From NCBI RefSeq assembly GCF_000775575.1, contig NZ_JRGN01000238.1:1-42213 (forward strand): a stretch of DNA of 42,213 bases, in the 5' to 3' direction. This DNA is from Planococcus sp. CAU13. GTDB taxonomy: Bacteria > Bacillota > Bacilli > Bacillales_A > Planococcaceae. The notes below the pieces were generated by a model. The model saw only the letters and a list, made by a program, of their open reading frames with translations, was not told the DNA's origin and searched no databases. Both the position numbers and the translations under genes were made by a program. Below, one piece after another: positions 32,225-38,738 of the stretch (positions within the stretch are counted from its first letter, which is position 1; every line of letters begins with the position of its first letter).

Positions 32225-33931
32225 TTATAGAATGGAAATTATGTTTTTCATCAGATATTTTTCTTCAAAGTCCTTCAGCTTTAAGGGTTTATCATAATAA
32301 TAGCCCTGGAAATTTGTACAGGAATTTTCTTTTAGAAATAAAATTTCTTCGGGTCTTTCTACCCCTTCTGCCAACAGCTCACATTCTATACTTCGGGCCA
32401 GGTGGATCAGCGATTTCAACACAGCTTCCGATTTCACATCTTCACCTATCTTCCGGATGAAATAGCGGTCGATTTTTATTTTATTGATGGGAAACTGGGT
32501 CAGGTATGAAATCATTGAAAATCCAGTGCCAAAATCATCGATGGCAATGGAAATTCCTTTCTCCCGGCACATTTCAAGGTTCCTCATCGTCGTTTCCGAA
32601 TAAGCCATTTCCGCATGTTCAGTCAGCTCTACTTCCAGCAGCGCCGGACAGACATCGTAATGCTCCAGCAGCCGGAAGAATTCATCGAAGAAAACAGGAT
32701 TTGCCAGCAGTGAAGGTGTCATATTAATCGCCGTTTTGATGTTCCAGCCATAACGTTTTTCCCAGTCTTTAATTACTTGCAATACTCCGTGCAATAAATG
32801 AGTTGTCAAATGGGCAATCGTGCCCGATTGCTCAGCCACTTCGATAAATTCAAGCGGCGACAGTTCCCCCAGCACCGGGTGTTTCCATCTGGCAAGAACT
32901 TCGATTCCGGAAAGATTAATGCCTTCGTCTGCAATTTGAGGCTGAACAGTAAAATAGAATCCTGAATTTTCCAGGCATTCCATCAGGCTTTTTTCAATCA
33001 ACACCCGCCGTTCGCGCTCGGCCGTCATGGCTGGCCGATAAAATGCATACGACGACCCCTTGATTTTTTTCGCTTCATACATGGCAGTTTCAGCATAAGG
33101 AACAAGATCCCTCAACCTTTTCGTATCAAACGGAATGCAGGCAATTCCGATGCTCGCGGTAACATAGGCTGACTGAAAATCAGCAAGCGGAAAAGGGTCC
33201 TTAAAGAGGTCCAAAAGTTTTTCTGCCATCTTTTCCAATCGTTCACGAGGCGCGGATTCCAGGATTATGATAAATTCATCTCCTTCAAGCCGGCCCACAT
33301 GACAGCGTTTATCAGTCAATGTCCGAAGCCTTTCCGCAACACTCACAATCACTTTATCGCCTGAAGAGTAATTATAAAGTGCATTGATGAACTTCAGGTT
33401 GTCGAGATTGAGGTAAAAAAAGGAAAATTTTTTTCCTTTCTCTTTAAGCGAAAGAGCGATTTCCGTCATTTTCCTCCGGTTGGGCAACCCTGTCAAAAAA
33501 TCAAAATAAGCAAAATCCGTCAGCTTTTCCTTAAGCTTCTTCTGCTGATCAATATTCTGCCAGTAAATCGCCAATCCTCTATTTTCTACCGGAACAAGCT
33601 TAATATGAAACCACCCGCCGTAATCGGCAAAATGGTTTTCAAATTCTATTTTTTCGTTGGTTTGTCTGGCCAGCTTTATGCGCTGTGCAATTTCACTTTC
33701 TTCAAAACCCGGAAAAATATCGAGAATATACCTGCCCAGGACTTCTTCCGGCTCCCTGCCAATCAGCCGGCACGCCACTTCATTTATATAATTGAATTCC
33801 AATCGATTGTTCAGTAAATAAAAACCGTCTGTCATGGTTTCCAGCACGCTCTCTGCTTTAATGGTGCCAATGCCTGTGCCTGTTGCCGGCGTTTCTTTCT
33901 TCACTTTCGCACTCTCCCATATCCCTGGCAT
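32225..33931 (-). CDS. PAS-GGDEF-EAL c-di-GMP phosphodiesterase
   Basis: A 568-residue soluble protein: PAS (about 25-130), GGDEF (about 138-300) and EAL (about 310-560). The GGDEF motif is degenerate, EGDEF at 216-220, so cyclase activity is doubtful; such domains often act as GTP sensors. The EAL domain has the full catalytic set: Glu344 (in EVLARW), Asn403, Glu435, Asp465-Asp466 (DDFGTG), Lys486, Glu522 (AEGVE) and Gln542. It should hydrolyse c-di-GMP to pGpG. ATG 33931 has a weak ribosome binding site; a GTG at 33904, 9 nt after GGGAG, may be the real start. A TTTAAT-N16-TATAAT promoter candidate lies at 33992-34019. Confidence 0.9.
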   Translation of the reverse strand: MPGIWESAKVKKETPATGTGIGTIKAESVLETMTDGFYLLNNRLEFNYINEVACRLIGREPEEVLGRYILDIFPGFEESEIAQRIKLARQTNEKIEFENHFADYGGWFHIKLVPVENRGLAIYWQNIDQQKKLKEKLTDFAYFDFLTGLPNRRKMTEIALSLKEKGKKFSFFYLNLDNLKFINALYNYSSGDKVIVSVAERLRTLTDKRCHVGRLEGDEFIIILESAPRERLEKMAEKLLDLFKDPFPLADFQSAYVTASIGIACIPFDTKRLRDLVPYAETAMYEAKKIKGSSYAFYRPAMTAERERRVLIEKSLMECLENSGFYFTVQPQIADEGINLSGIEVLARWKHPVLGELSPLEFIEVAEQSGTIAHLTTHLLHGVLQVIKDWEKRYGWNIKTAINMTPSLLANPVFFDEFFRLLEHYDVCPALLEVELTEHAEMAYSETTMRNLEMCREKGISIAIDDFGTGFSMISYLTQFPINKIKIDRYFIRKIGEDVKSEAVLKSLIHLARSIECELLAEGVERPEEILFLKENSCTNFQGYYYDKPLKLKDFEEKYLMKNIISIL

Positions 33932-34112
33932 GAATTCTTATCCAACAAATTTTCCCTTATAGGAAAACAGTAAAATATACCGTGAATAGTAATTATATAC
34001 CTAAAATAAAGAAATTAAACGGTTACAATGAACTATTATGAAAAGTCAGTTTCTATACCTTTCTTGCTTTGAAACTCTTCTATATAATATAGACAAAAAG
34101 GAGGGTGCCGCA

Positions 34113-34862
34113 ATGTGCCTGATTAATTTTCAATACAGACAACATCCTCACTATAAATTAGTGGTCGCTGCAAATCGCGATGAATTTTACGGGCGGCCGG
34201 CTCTCCAGGCTCATTTCTGGGAAGATCATCCTGAAATTCTTGCCGGGCGTGACCTGTCGCAGATGGGGACATGGCTCGGCGTCACAAAGTCCGGACGCTT
34301 TGCAGCCCTGACCAATTTCCGTGATCCGTCTCTGCCGGAAACCGGAAAGATTTCCCGCGGTGCATTGGTCCGGGATTATCTGGCTTCCGATTCAAACCCT
34401 GAAAACTTTCTGAAAGCTCTCGAGCCCGATGCCTATACTGGTTTCAATGTGCTGCTTGGTGATACAGAAAAGCTATTTTACTACAATAATCTCCAGCAGG
34501 AAATCGTTGATGTCAGTCCCGGAATCCACGGCTTGAGCAATCATTTCCTGAACACTCCCTGGCCAAAAGTCGTTAAAGGCAAGTCCCGCCTGGAAAGCTA
34601 TTTGGACAATACACCCGAAGCAGATCCAGACGATTTATTTGAGCTGCTGCTGGACGCGGAACAGGCTGCCGATCCGCATCTTCCAGTGACGGGCGTTGGG
34701 TTGGAATTCGAACGGATCCTGTCCCCGATATTCATTAAAACGCCGGATTACGGAACCAGGTCGGCGACGGTCCTGCTGGTGGATTATGAAAATAATATTA
34801 CTTTCGCGGAGCGAACCTATGAAAAGGGCGAGTTCTCATTACAGAACATTTTCCGCTTTTAG
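34113..34862 (+). CDS. NRDE (TANGO2) family protein
   Basis: A 249-residue protein of the NRDE family, named for the motif seen here in VVAANRDEFYGRPA. It starts MCLINFQY with Cys2, conserved in the family and a possible nucleophile after Met removal. Other hallmarks: FWEDHPEILAGRDLSQMGTWLGVTKSGRFAALTNFRDP, GFNVLLGD, GIHGLSNHFLNTPWPKV and a C-terminal TRSATVLLVDY. TANGO2 relatives are linked to heme handling in eukaryotes; the bacterial role is unclear. The start is ATG 34113 with AAAGGAGGG upstream; longer readings lack a site. Monocistronic with a strong terminator. Confidence 0.9.
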   Translation: MCLINFQYRQHPHYKLVVAANRDEFYGRPALQAHFWEDHPEILAGRDLSQMGTWLGVTKSGRFAALTNFRDPSLPETGKISRGALVRDYLASDSNPENFLKALEPDAYTGFNVLLGDTEKLFYYNNLQQEIVDVSPGIHGLSNHFLNTPWPKVVKGKSRLESYLDNTPEADPDDLFELLLDAEQAADPHLPVTGVGLEFERILSPIFIKTPDYGTRSATVLLVDYENNITFAERTYEKGEFSLQNIFRF

Positions 34863-34895
34863 GCAAAGAACAGTTAAAAACCTGTTCAACAAAAT

Positions 34896-34930
34896 AAAAT
34901 CCGGCCCTTTTCTGCAGAGGGCCGGATTTT
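34896..34930. terminator. Bidirectional intrinsic terminator
   Basis: A 13-bp stem AAAATCCGGCCCT / AGGGCCGGATTTT with a 9-nt loop, between the converging NRDE and SRPBCC genes. Confidence 0.9.
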
Positions 34931-34941
34931 TATTATGAACT

Positions 34942-35430
34942 TTATTCAAATTCCACTGTCATGCTGTCGAGCAGTCGTTTGTATTCTTCATGCCAGTGCT
35001 GCCATTCCTGATCGCGGTTGATATTATCCCCGTTTAAAATGGCATCAATCACAGCGAGGCAGACATGCCAGCCCGCGAGATCCTTCGCGGTCTGCGGTGT
35101 GATGCGCTCAATTGTTTCAACCAGGCGCAATGTGCTGTTGCCATCACCTGCCTCTTCCACTTCAAAACGGATATGATCATCCCACCATTCAAAAGCGAGC
35201 ACTCGGCCTTCTTCATAATCGGTGATGACCAGCTGTTCCTTATTTCCATCACCCATATCAAAAATGAGATGGCCTCCTTTGCGCGCCTCATCCATACGCA
35301 ATTCATCAAACCACCCGGCTAATTTATCGTTGTCGGTAAGCATACTCCATACTTCTTTGGTTCCGTGAGCCGGCTGCCGAACGAAAACCGCTTTATAGCC
35401 TCTGTCCAGCTGCGTGATTTCTGCCCTCAT
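34942..35430 (-). CDS. SRPBCC (AHSA1-like) protein
   Basis: A 162-residue soluble protein with the START/AHSA1 helix-grip fold: VWSMLTDNDKLAGWFDELRMDEARKGG near the start, VLAFEWWDDHIRFEVEE in the middle beta sheet, and a long C-terminal helix AKDLAGWHVCLAVIDAILNG. Such proteins bind hydrophobic ligands or act on Hsp90-like partners; the ligand is unknown. ATG 35430 has GGAGGGAT about 5 nt upstream. It is divergent from uvsE, and the 98-bp spacer carries two overlapping sigma-B-like promoters. Confidence 0.85.
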   Translation of the reverse strand: MRAEITQLDRGYKAVFVRQPAHGTKEVWSMLTDNDKLAGWFDELRMDEARKGGHLIFDMGDGNKEQLVITDYEEGRVLAFEWWDDHIRFEVEEAGDGNSTLRLVETIERITPQTAKDLAGWHVCLAVIDAILNGDNINRDQEWQHWHEEYKRLLDSMTVEFE

Positions 35431-35464
35431 CGCTATCCCTCCATCTTCTTATCTATCTGTAATT

Positions 35465-35490
35465 ATACCCTTGCGCGGGGATAATGTAAC
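35465..35490 (-). promoter_or_regulatory. Sigma-B-like promoter for the SRPBCC gene
   Basis: Minus strand GTTACA (35485-35490), 14 bp, GGGTAT (35465-35470). Leader of about 28 nt. It overlaps the uvsE promoter candidate. Confidence 0.5.
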
Positions 35491-35504
35491 AAAGTTTCGG
35501 GTAT
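35479..35504 (+). promoter_or_regulatory. Possible sigma-B-like promoter for uvsE
   Basis: GGATAA (35479-35484), 14 bp, GGGTAT (35499-35504). The leader would be only about 18 nt, just enough to hold the AAGGAG site. Confidence 0.4.
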
Positions 35505-35528
35505 AGCTATTTTAAGGAGTTGAAGCTG

Positions 35529-36410
35529 ATGAGACTTGGATATGCATGCATGAATACAGAATTGAAGAGTGTGTTCCGTACGCTGCGTGTTGCTACTGCC
35601 GAAGCCGAAGGCACAGGCAAGATCAAAGAACTGGCCCTGAAAAATATGCAGACGACATTGGATATCATCAATTGGAATCTGGCGAACGATATTTATTTTT
35701 ACCGCGCATCGAGTTCAATTGTCCCACTTTCGACACATCCCATAAATGACTGGATCTGGTGGGAAGATCCCGATTTTCTTTTTATTGCCGGGCAGATCCG
35801 TGATATCGTGGAAACACATCAGATGAGGGTTTCCGTCCACCCTGGCCAATATACCGTATTGAATTCGCCTAAACCTGAAGTTGTCGAGAAATCGATACAG
35901 GACCTTGATTACCATGAAAAACTGATATCGCTCCTTGGCGGCAATGATATCATCATCCATACCGGCGGAGCTTATGGTGATAAAGAAAAAGCTAAACAGC
36001 AATTTGCCGACACGTATCTGACATTGCCGGAAGCGATCCGCAGGCGGATCCGCCTTGAAAATGATGATAAAACTTTTACAATACGTGATGTCCTGGATGT
36101 CCATAAACTCTGCGGCGTCCCTATCTGTTTTGATATCCACCATCATAATTGCAATAATGACGGGACTTCTGTCGACTTCGCCGAAATTCTCGCAACCTGG
36201 GAAGGATACGGCACACCGAAAATCCACATCAGCACAGGCAAGGAAGGTTTTACGGATCTTCGCCATCATGAACTGGTGTCGGAAGCTGATTTCGAACAGC
36301 TGCTCCTGCTGCTTGGCGGCACAGATGCTGATATCATGTTCGAAGCCAAATTGAAAGAGCAGTCGGTGCTGCCTTTCCTGAAGCTGTTGAATGAAAAGGC
36401 GAAAAAATAA
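35529..36410 (+). CDS. uvsE: UV DNA damage endonuclease UvsE
   Basis: A 293-residue TIM-barrel endonuclease that nicks DNA 5' of UV photoproducts, starting an excision repair pathway separate from UvrABC. Family motifs: RLGYACMN at the N-terminus, FYRASSSIVPLSTHP, RVSVHPGQYTVLNSP with the metal-binding His, IIHTGGAYGDKEKA, RIRLENDDKTF, CFDIHHHNCN and IMFEAKLKE. These supply the His, Glu and Asp ligands of a three-metal site. The start is ATG 35529, 9 nt after AAGGAG; the TTG at 35520 directly abuts the site. It converges with the sigma factor gene with only 2 bp between, and its terminator lies inside that gene. Confidence 0.95.
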   Translation: MRLGYACMNTELKSVFRTLRVATAEAEGTGKIKELALKNMQTTLDIINWNLANDIYFYRASSSIVPLSTHPINDWIWWEDPDFLFIAGQIRDIVETHQMRVSVHPGQYTVLNSPKPEVVEKSIQDLDYHEKLISLLGGNDIIIHTGGAYGDKEKAKQQFADTYLTLPEAIRRRIRLENDDKTFTIRDVLDVHKLCGVPICFDIHHHNCNNDGTSVDFAEILATWEGYGTPKIHISTGKEGFTDLRHHELVSEADFEQLLLLLGGTDADIMFEAKLKEQSVLPFLKLLNEKAKK

Positions 36411-36412
36411 TA

Positions 36413-36919
36413 TTATCTTTTCCGATTCCCGAAAGGCGCGCCTTCTCTGATCTTTTCCAGCAGGCGCGCCTTTCTTTTTTTCATTCCTGCGACTGAGACT
36501 CCGTACAGCTCCGCAAGCTGTCTGACGGCTTTATCTTCAACAAATAATTCATGCAGCAATCTGCGTTCCTTCCCATTTAAAGGGATGGATCCGATCCATT
36601 CTGGCAGCTCATTCTCCTCAAGCGGCATTTCCAGTTCCTCAAAATGTTTTCCTTCACTGAGAAGAAAAATCCTGGAGTATCTTCCTTCCCGTATCAATTC
36701 ATCGAGCATCGCACCATGTATAGTCCTGAAGGCAAAAGGCGTAAAATCCCCTTTATCCCCGTCAAATCGGATCCATGCCTGCCAAAGCGCAACTTTTCCT
36801 ATCTGGCGATAATTCTCATGGTCACGGTAAATATGCATCTTCCTGATCAGCGCTGAAATCATCGGCGCATATTGCGCATCAACTTCCTCAAAACCTTTTG
36901 TTCCAATAAAATCTGCCAT
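36413..36919 (-). CDS. Small sigma-70 family RNA polymerase sigma factor
   Basis: A 168-residue two-domain sigma factor of the ECF-like size class. Region 2 covers about residues 8-78 (MISALIRKMHIYRDHENYRQIGKVALWQAWIRFD, then FTPFAFRTIHGAMLDELIRE, matching regions 2.1-2.4). Region 4 covers about 112-160 (LNGKERRLLHELFVEDKAVRQLAELYGVSVAGMKKRKARLLEKI), a helix-turn-helix for the -35 box. No anti-sigma gene is adjacent. ATG 36919 has AAGGAA about 6 nt upstream, and a LexA-like GAACGTTCGTTT lies 15 bp further. It is divergent from a ComK-like gene, so a link to competence or DNA-damage response is plausible but unproven. Confidence 0.85.
   Translation of the reverse strand: MADFIGTKGFEEVDAQYAPMISALIRKMHIYRDHENYRQIGKVALWQAWIRFDGDKGDFTPFAFRTIHGAMLDELIREGRYSRIFLLSEGKHFEELEMPLEENELPEWIGSIPLNGKERRLLHELFVEDKAVRQLAELYGVSVAGMKKRKARLLEKIREGAPFGNRKR
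36432..36480 (+). terminator. uvsE terminator embedded in the convergent sigma factor gene
   Basis: An 11-bp GC-rich inverted repeat AAAGGCGCGCC / GGCGCGCCTTT (36432-36442, 36463-36473) with a 20-nt loop is followed by CTTTTTTTC. It lies fully inside the last codons of the sigma gene on the other strand and contains two GGCGCGCC octamers. Confidence 0.75.
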
Positions 36920-37158
36920 GTTTTATTCCTTCTGAACGTTCGTTTATTCCCGGGTAAGCTCAGAATAGAAGAAGGCGAGGTTGTAAGCCAGCTGACGTAC
37001 AGACAGTTACCGGCAGACAAACTTTTAGTACGGCTGACGGGAACTTTTCGGCAGAAAAAATGAAAAAACTAAAAACATATTATTTTCTGATAATGGCTAT
37101 TGCCTGCATATCGGATGAATGGTAAAATTTTCATGTAACCAGAAAGAGGTGTAAGTTG

Positions 37159-37626
37159 GTGGAGAGACAAGATGAACATTTTATCGATCAATCCGTGTTA
37201 TTCGTTCTATCCGCTTTTGAAACTGAAAAGAAATCAAAAATTGTAACGAAGCATGGCGTGTATTATTCACGTGACTCCGTTTTGTCGCTGATCGATAAAG
37301 CATGCATGCTGTCTGCCTCAACTTACGAAGGCAGGATCAAAGCAAACCGGCATAACCTGAAGCATTTCAAGAAAACCACATTATTCATCTGGGAAGGTTT
37401 GTCTGGCTATCCCACACATTCACCTTCCAATCCGGACTGTGTATGGATCCTCAACCATGACAACCGCTTTGAATCATTGGGACCAAACCGTACCCGCGTC
37501 CATTACGACCGGTGGGATGTGCATATCGACGTCAATGTGTCGATAAACATCCTGAAAAAACAAAAGATGCGCATGTCGGAAATGCTGTATTTCTACACAA
37601 CCGTGAAGGCCAGGCAGAAGAACTAG
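37159..37626 (+). CDS. ComK-family competence transcription factor, short form
   Basis: A 155-residue protein matching the core of ComK: KSKIVTKHGVYYSRDSVLSLIDKACMLSASTYEGRIKA at 25-62 corresponds to the B. subtilis SKII...VFY...IVDRSCRFFGSSYAGRKAG region, followed by PSNPDCVWILNH at 89-100, equivalent to its PQCGWISHVH. ComK binds AT-rich boxes and activates DNA-uptake genes. This protein is shorter than the roughly 190-residue B. subtilis ComK and lacks its C-terminal tail, which there serves multimerisation and degradation control. The start is GTG 37159, 7 nt after GAGGTG, or TTG 37156. It is divergent from the small sigma factor gene; a strong terminator follows. Confidence 0.8.
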   Translation: MERQDEHFIDQSVLFVLSAFETEKKSKIVTKHGVYYSRDSVLSLIDKACMLSASTYEGRIKANRHNLKHFKKTTLFIWEGLSGYPTHSPSNPDCVWILNHDNRFESLGPNRTRVHYDRWDVHIDVNVSINILKKQKMRMSEMLYFYTTVKARQKN

Positions 37627-37662
37627 GTATTTCCTGGGAAATATTAAGAGCAGGAAACAATT

Positions 37663-37706
37663 AAAAGAGCCGAAACTCAATCAGCATGTTGAGTTTCGGC
37701 TCTTTT
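37663..37706 (+). terminator. Terminator of the ComK-like gene
   Basis: A perfect 18-bp stem starting AAAAGAGCCGAAACTC with an 8-nt loop, followed by TTTTTATC. Confidence 0.95.
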
Positions 37707-37771
37707 TATCTATATTCCGGTTCTTATGCCGACGGCAGTGTTTAATTTTTTTTGTAATTTACGGAACAGCA

Positions 37772-37790
37772 GTGACGATCAAACAGTCAC
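37772..37790. promoter_or_regulatory. Possible distal TetR-type operator
   Basis: GTGAC (37772-37776) and GTCAC (37786-37790), 9 bp apart, share half-sites with the tandem operators downstream. It may be an auxiliary binding site. Confidence 0.35.
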
Positions 37791-37821
37791 AAAATCTACA
37801 TAAAATACCAGACGGATCAAA

Positions 37822-37850
37822 TTGACTTTGACATTTAAAAACTCTATGAT
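37822..37850 (+). promoter_or_regulatory. Sigma-A promoter of the tetR-RND operon
   Basis: TTGACT (37822-37827), 17 bp, TATGAT (37845-37850). Transcription would start near 37857, immediately before the tandem operators. Confidence 0.65.
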
Positions 37851-37858
37851 TTTACTAA

Positions 37859-37894
37859 TGACCAATCAGTCACTTTTTGTGACTAATGAGTTAC
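37859..37894. promoter_or_regulatory. Tandem operators for the TetR-family regulator
   Basis: Two 15-bp copies, TGACCAATCAGTCAC (37859-37873) and TGACTAATGAGTTAC (37880-37894), start 21 bp apart (two helical turns). The junction forms the perfect palindrome AGTCAC-TTTTT-GTGACT (37868-37884). They sit just after the promoter and end 9 bp before the ribosome binding site, ideal for autorepression. Confidence 0.65.
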
Positions 37895-37907
37895 AAGGAG
37901 GAAATCC

Positions 37908-38726
37908 ATGGATAAAAAACAGGAATTGATGAATGCTGCAGTACACCTCTTTTCTATAAAAGGTTTCCATCAGACTTCGGTCCAGGAAATCGCCAATGCT
38001 GTGGATATATCGAAAGGCGCGTTCTATAAGCATTACGATTCCAAGGAAAGCTTATTGGTCGGCATCCTGAAACGGTACCAGGCTGAAACTCTGCATGGCC
38101 TGAACCGCCTGGAGATTTCCGCTGGCCTCACACCCAAGGAAGCTTTTGCGAAGAAATTGGCTTTTGAACTTGAAAGCATTCTTGCTGACCGGGATTTTTT
38201 CATCATGGTATTCAAGGATATGCCTACAGAAGACAATGAGCAGCTTACTTCGTTGATGCAAGATATGCGGAGTTCTTCTTCAAAATTCCATAAAGATATG
38301 CTGCTGGAAGCTTTCGGCGTGGAAATTGAGCCATTTTTAGAGGATATGACGATTGTTGTCGAAGGCGTTTTGAAGGAATACATGATCACCATCATTCTTG
38401 AAAACCGTCAATTATCGATCGATAAATTGAGCCGGTTCATCGCCTCTTCCGTAGAAGCGATTGTGCTGCAGCTTCCATCGATGGAAGCTGTCATTACAGA
38501 AAAAGATGAAGATGATTTTTCGCTCGACAGCTTATTTGCCGATATTGAAACAAAAATTAAGCTGTATTCGAAAAACACCGCCCAATTGCTGTCCTCGCTG
38601 GATTTATTGCGACAGGAACTGCAGCAGGATGAACCACGCGACTTCCTTATCGAAGTGCTGGCCAATTATTTGATGCAGGAAAAACAAATTGAAAAAGAAG
38701 TTCTTCTGTTGAAGAATCATCACTGA
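37908..38726 (+). CDS. TetR/AcrR-family repressor (YerO-like) of the RND pump
   Basis: A 272-residue regulator. The N-terminal helix-turn-helix (about 4-50: LMNAAVHLFSIKGFHQTSVQEIANAVDISKGAFYKHYDSKESLL) is a textbook TetR DNA-binding domain. The helical rest, longer than average, should form the ligand pocket and dimer interface. ATG start with AAGGAGG 6 nt upstream. It is followed after 12 bp by an RND efflux pump gene, the same order as yerO-swrC (yerP) in B. subtilis, so it most likely represses that pump and itself until an inducer such as a lipopeptide or biocide binds. Tandem operators at the start site support this. Confidence 0.9.
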   Translation: MDKKQELMNAAVHLFSIKGFHQTSVQEIANAVDISKGAFYKHYDSKESLLVGILKRYQAETLHGLNRLEISAGLTPKEAFAKKLAFELESILADRDFFIMVFKDMPTEDNEQLTSLMQDMRSSSSKFHKDMLLEAFGVEIEPFLEDMTIVVEGVLKEYMITIILENRQLSIDKLSRFIASSVEAIVLQLPSMEAVITEKDEDDFSLDSLFADIETKIKLYSKNTAQLLSSLDLLRQELQQDEPRDFLIEVLANYLMQEKQIEKEVLLLKNHH

Positions 38727-38738
38727 GGAGTGTCAAGG

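Noticed and set aside
34041-34090. Sigma-A promoter before the NRDE gene
   Set aside because: TATAAT at 34083 is good, but no -35 box lies at 16-18 bp; the nearest (TTGCTT) is 13 bp away.
36946-36971. Sigma-B-like promoter before the small sigma factor gene
   Set aside because: GGGAAT fits a -10 box, but the -35 position matches only 3 of 6 bases.
36872-37063. Plus-strand frame spanning the sigma factor start and the intergenic region
   Set aside because: No ribosome binding site, mostly antisense to the sigma gene, no recognisable product.
37030-37158. ComK boxes (AAAA-N5-TTTT) upstream of the ComK-like gene
   Set aside because: A-rich and T-rich stretches occur, but no pair has the required 5-bp spacing; the nearest is 7 bp.
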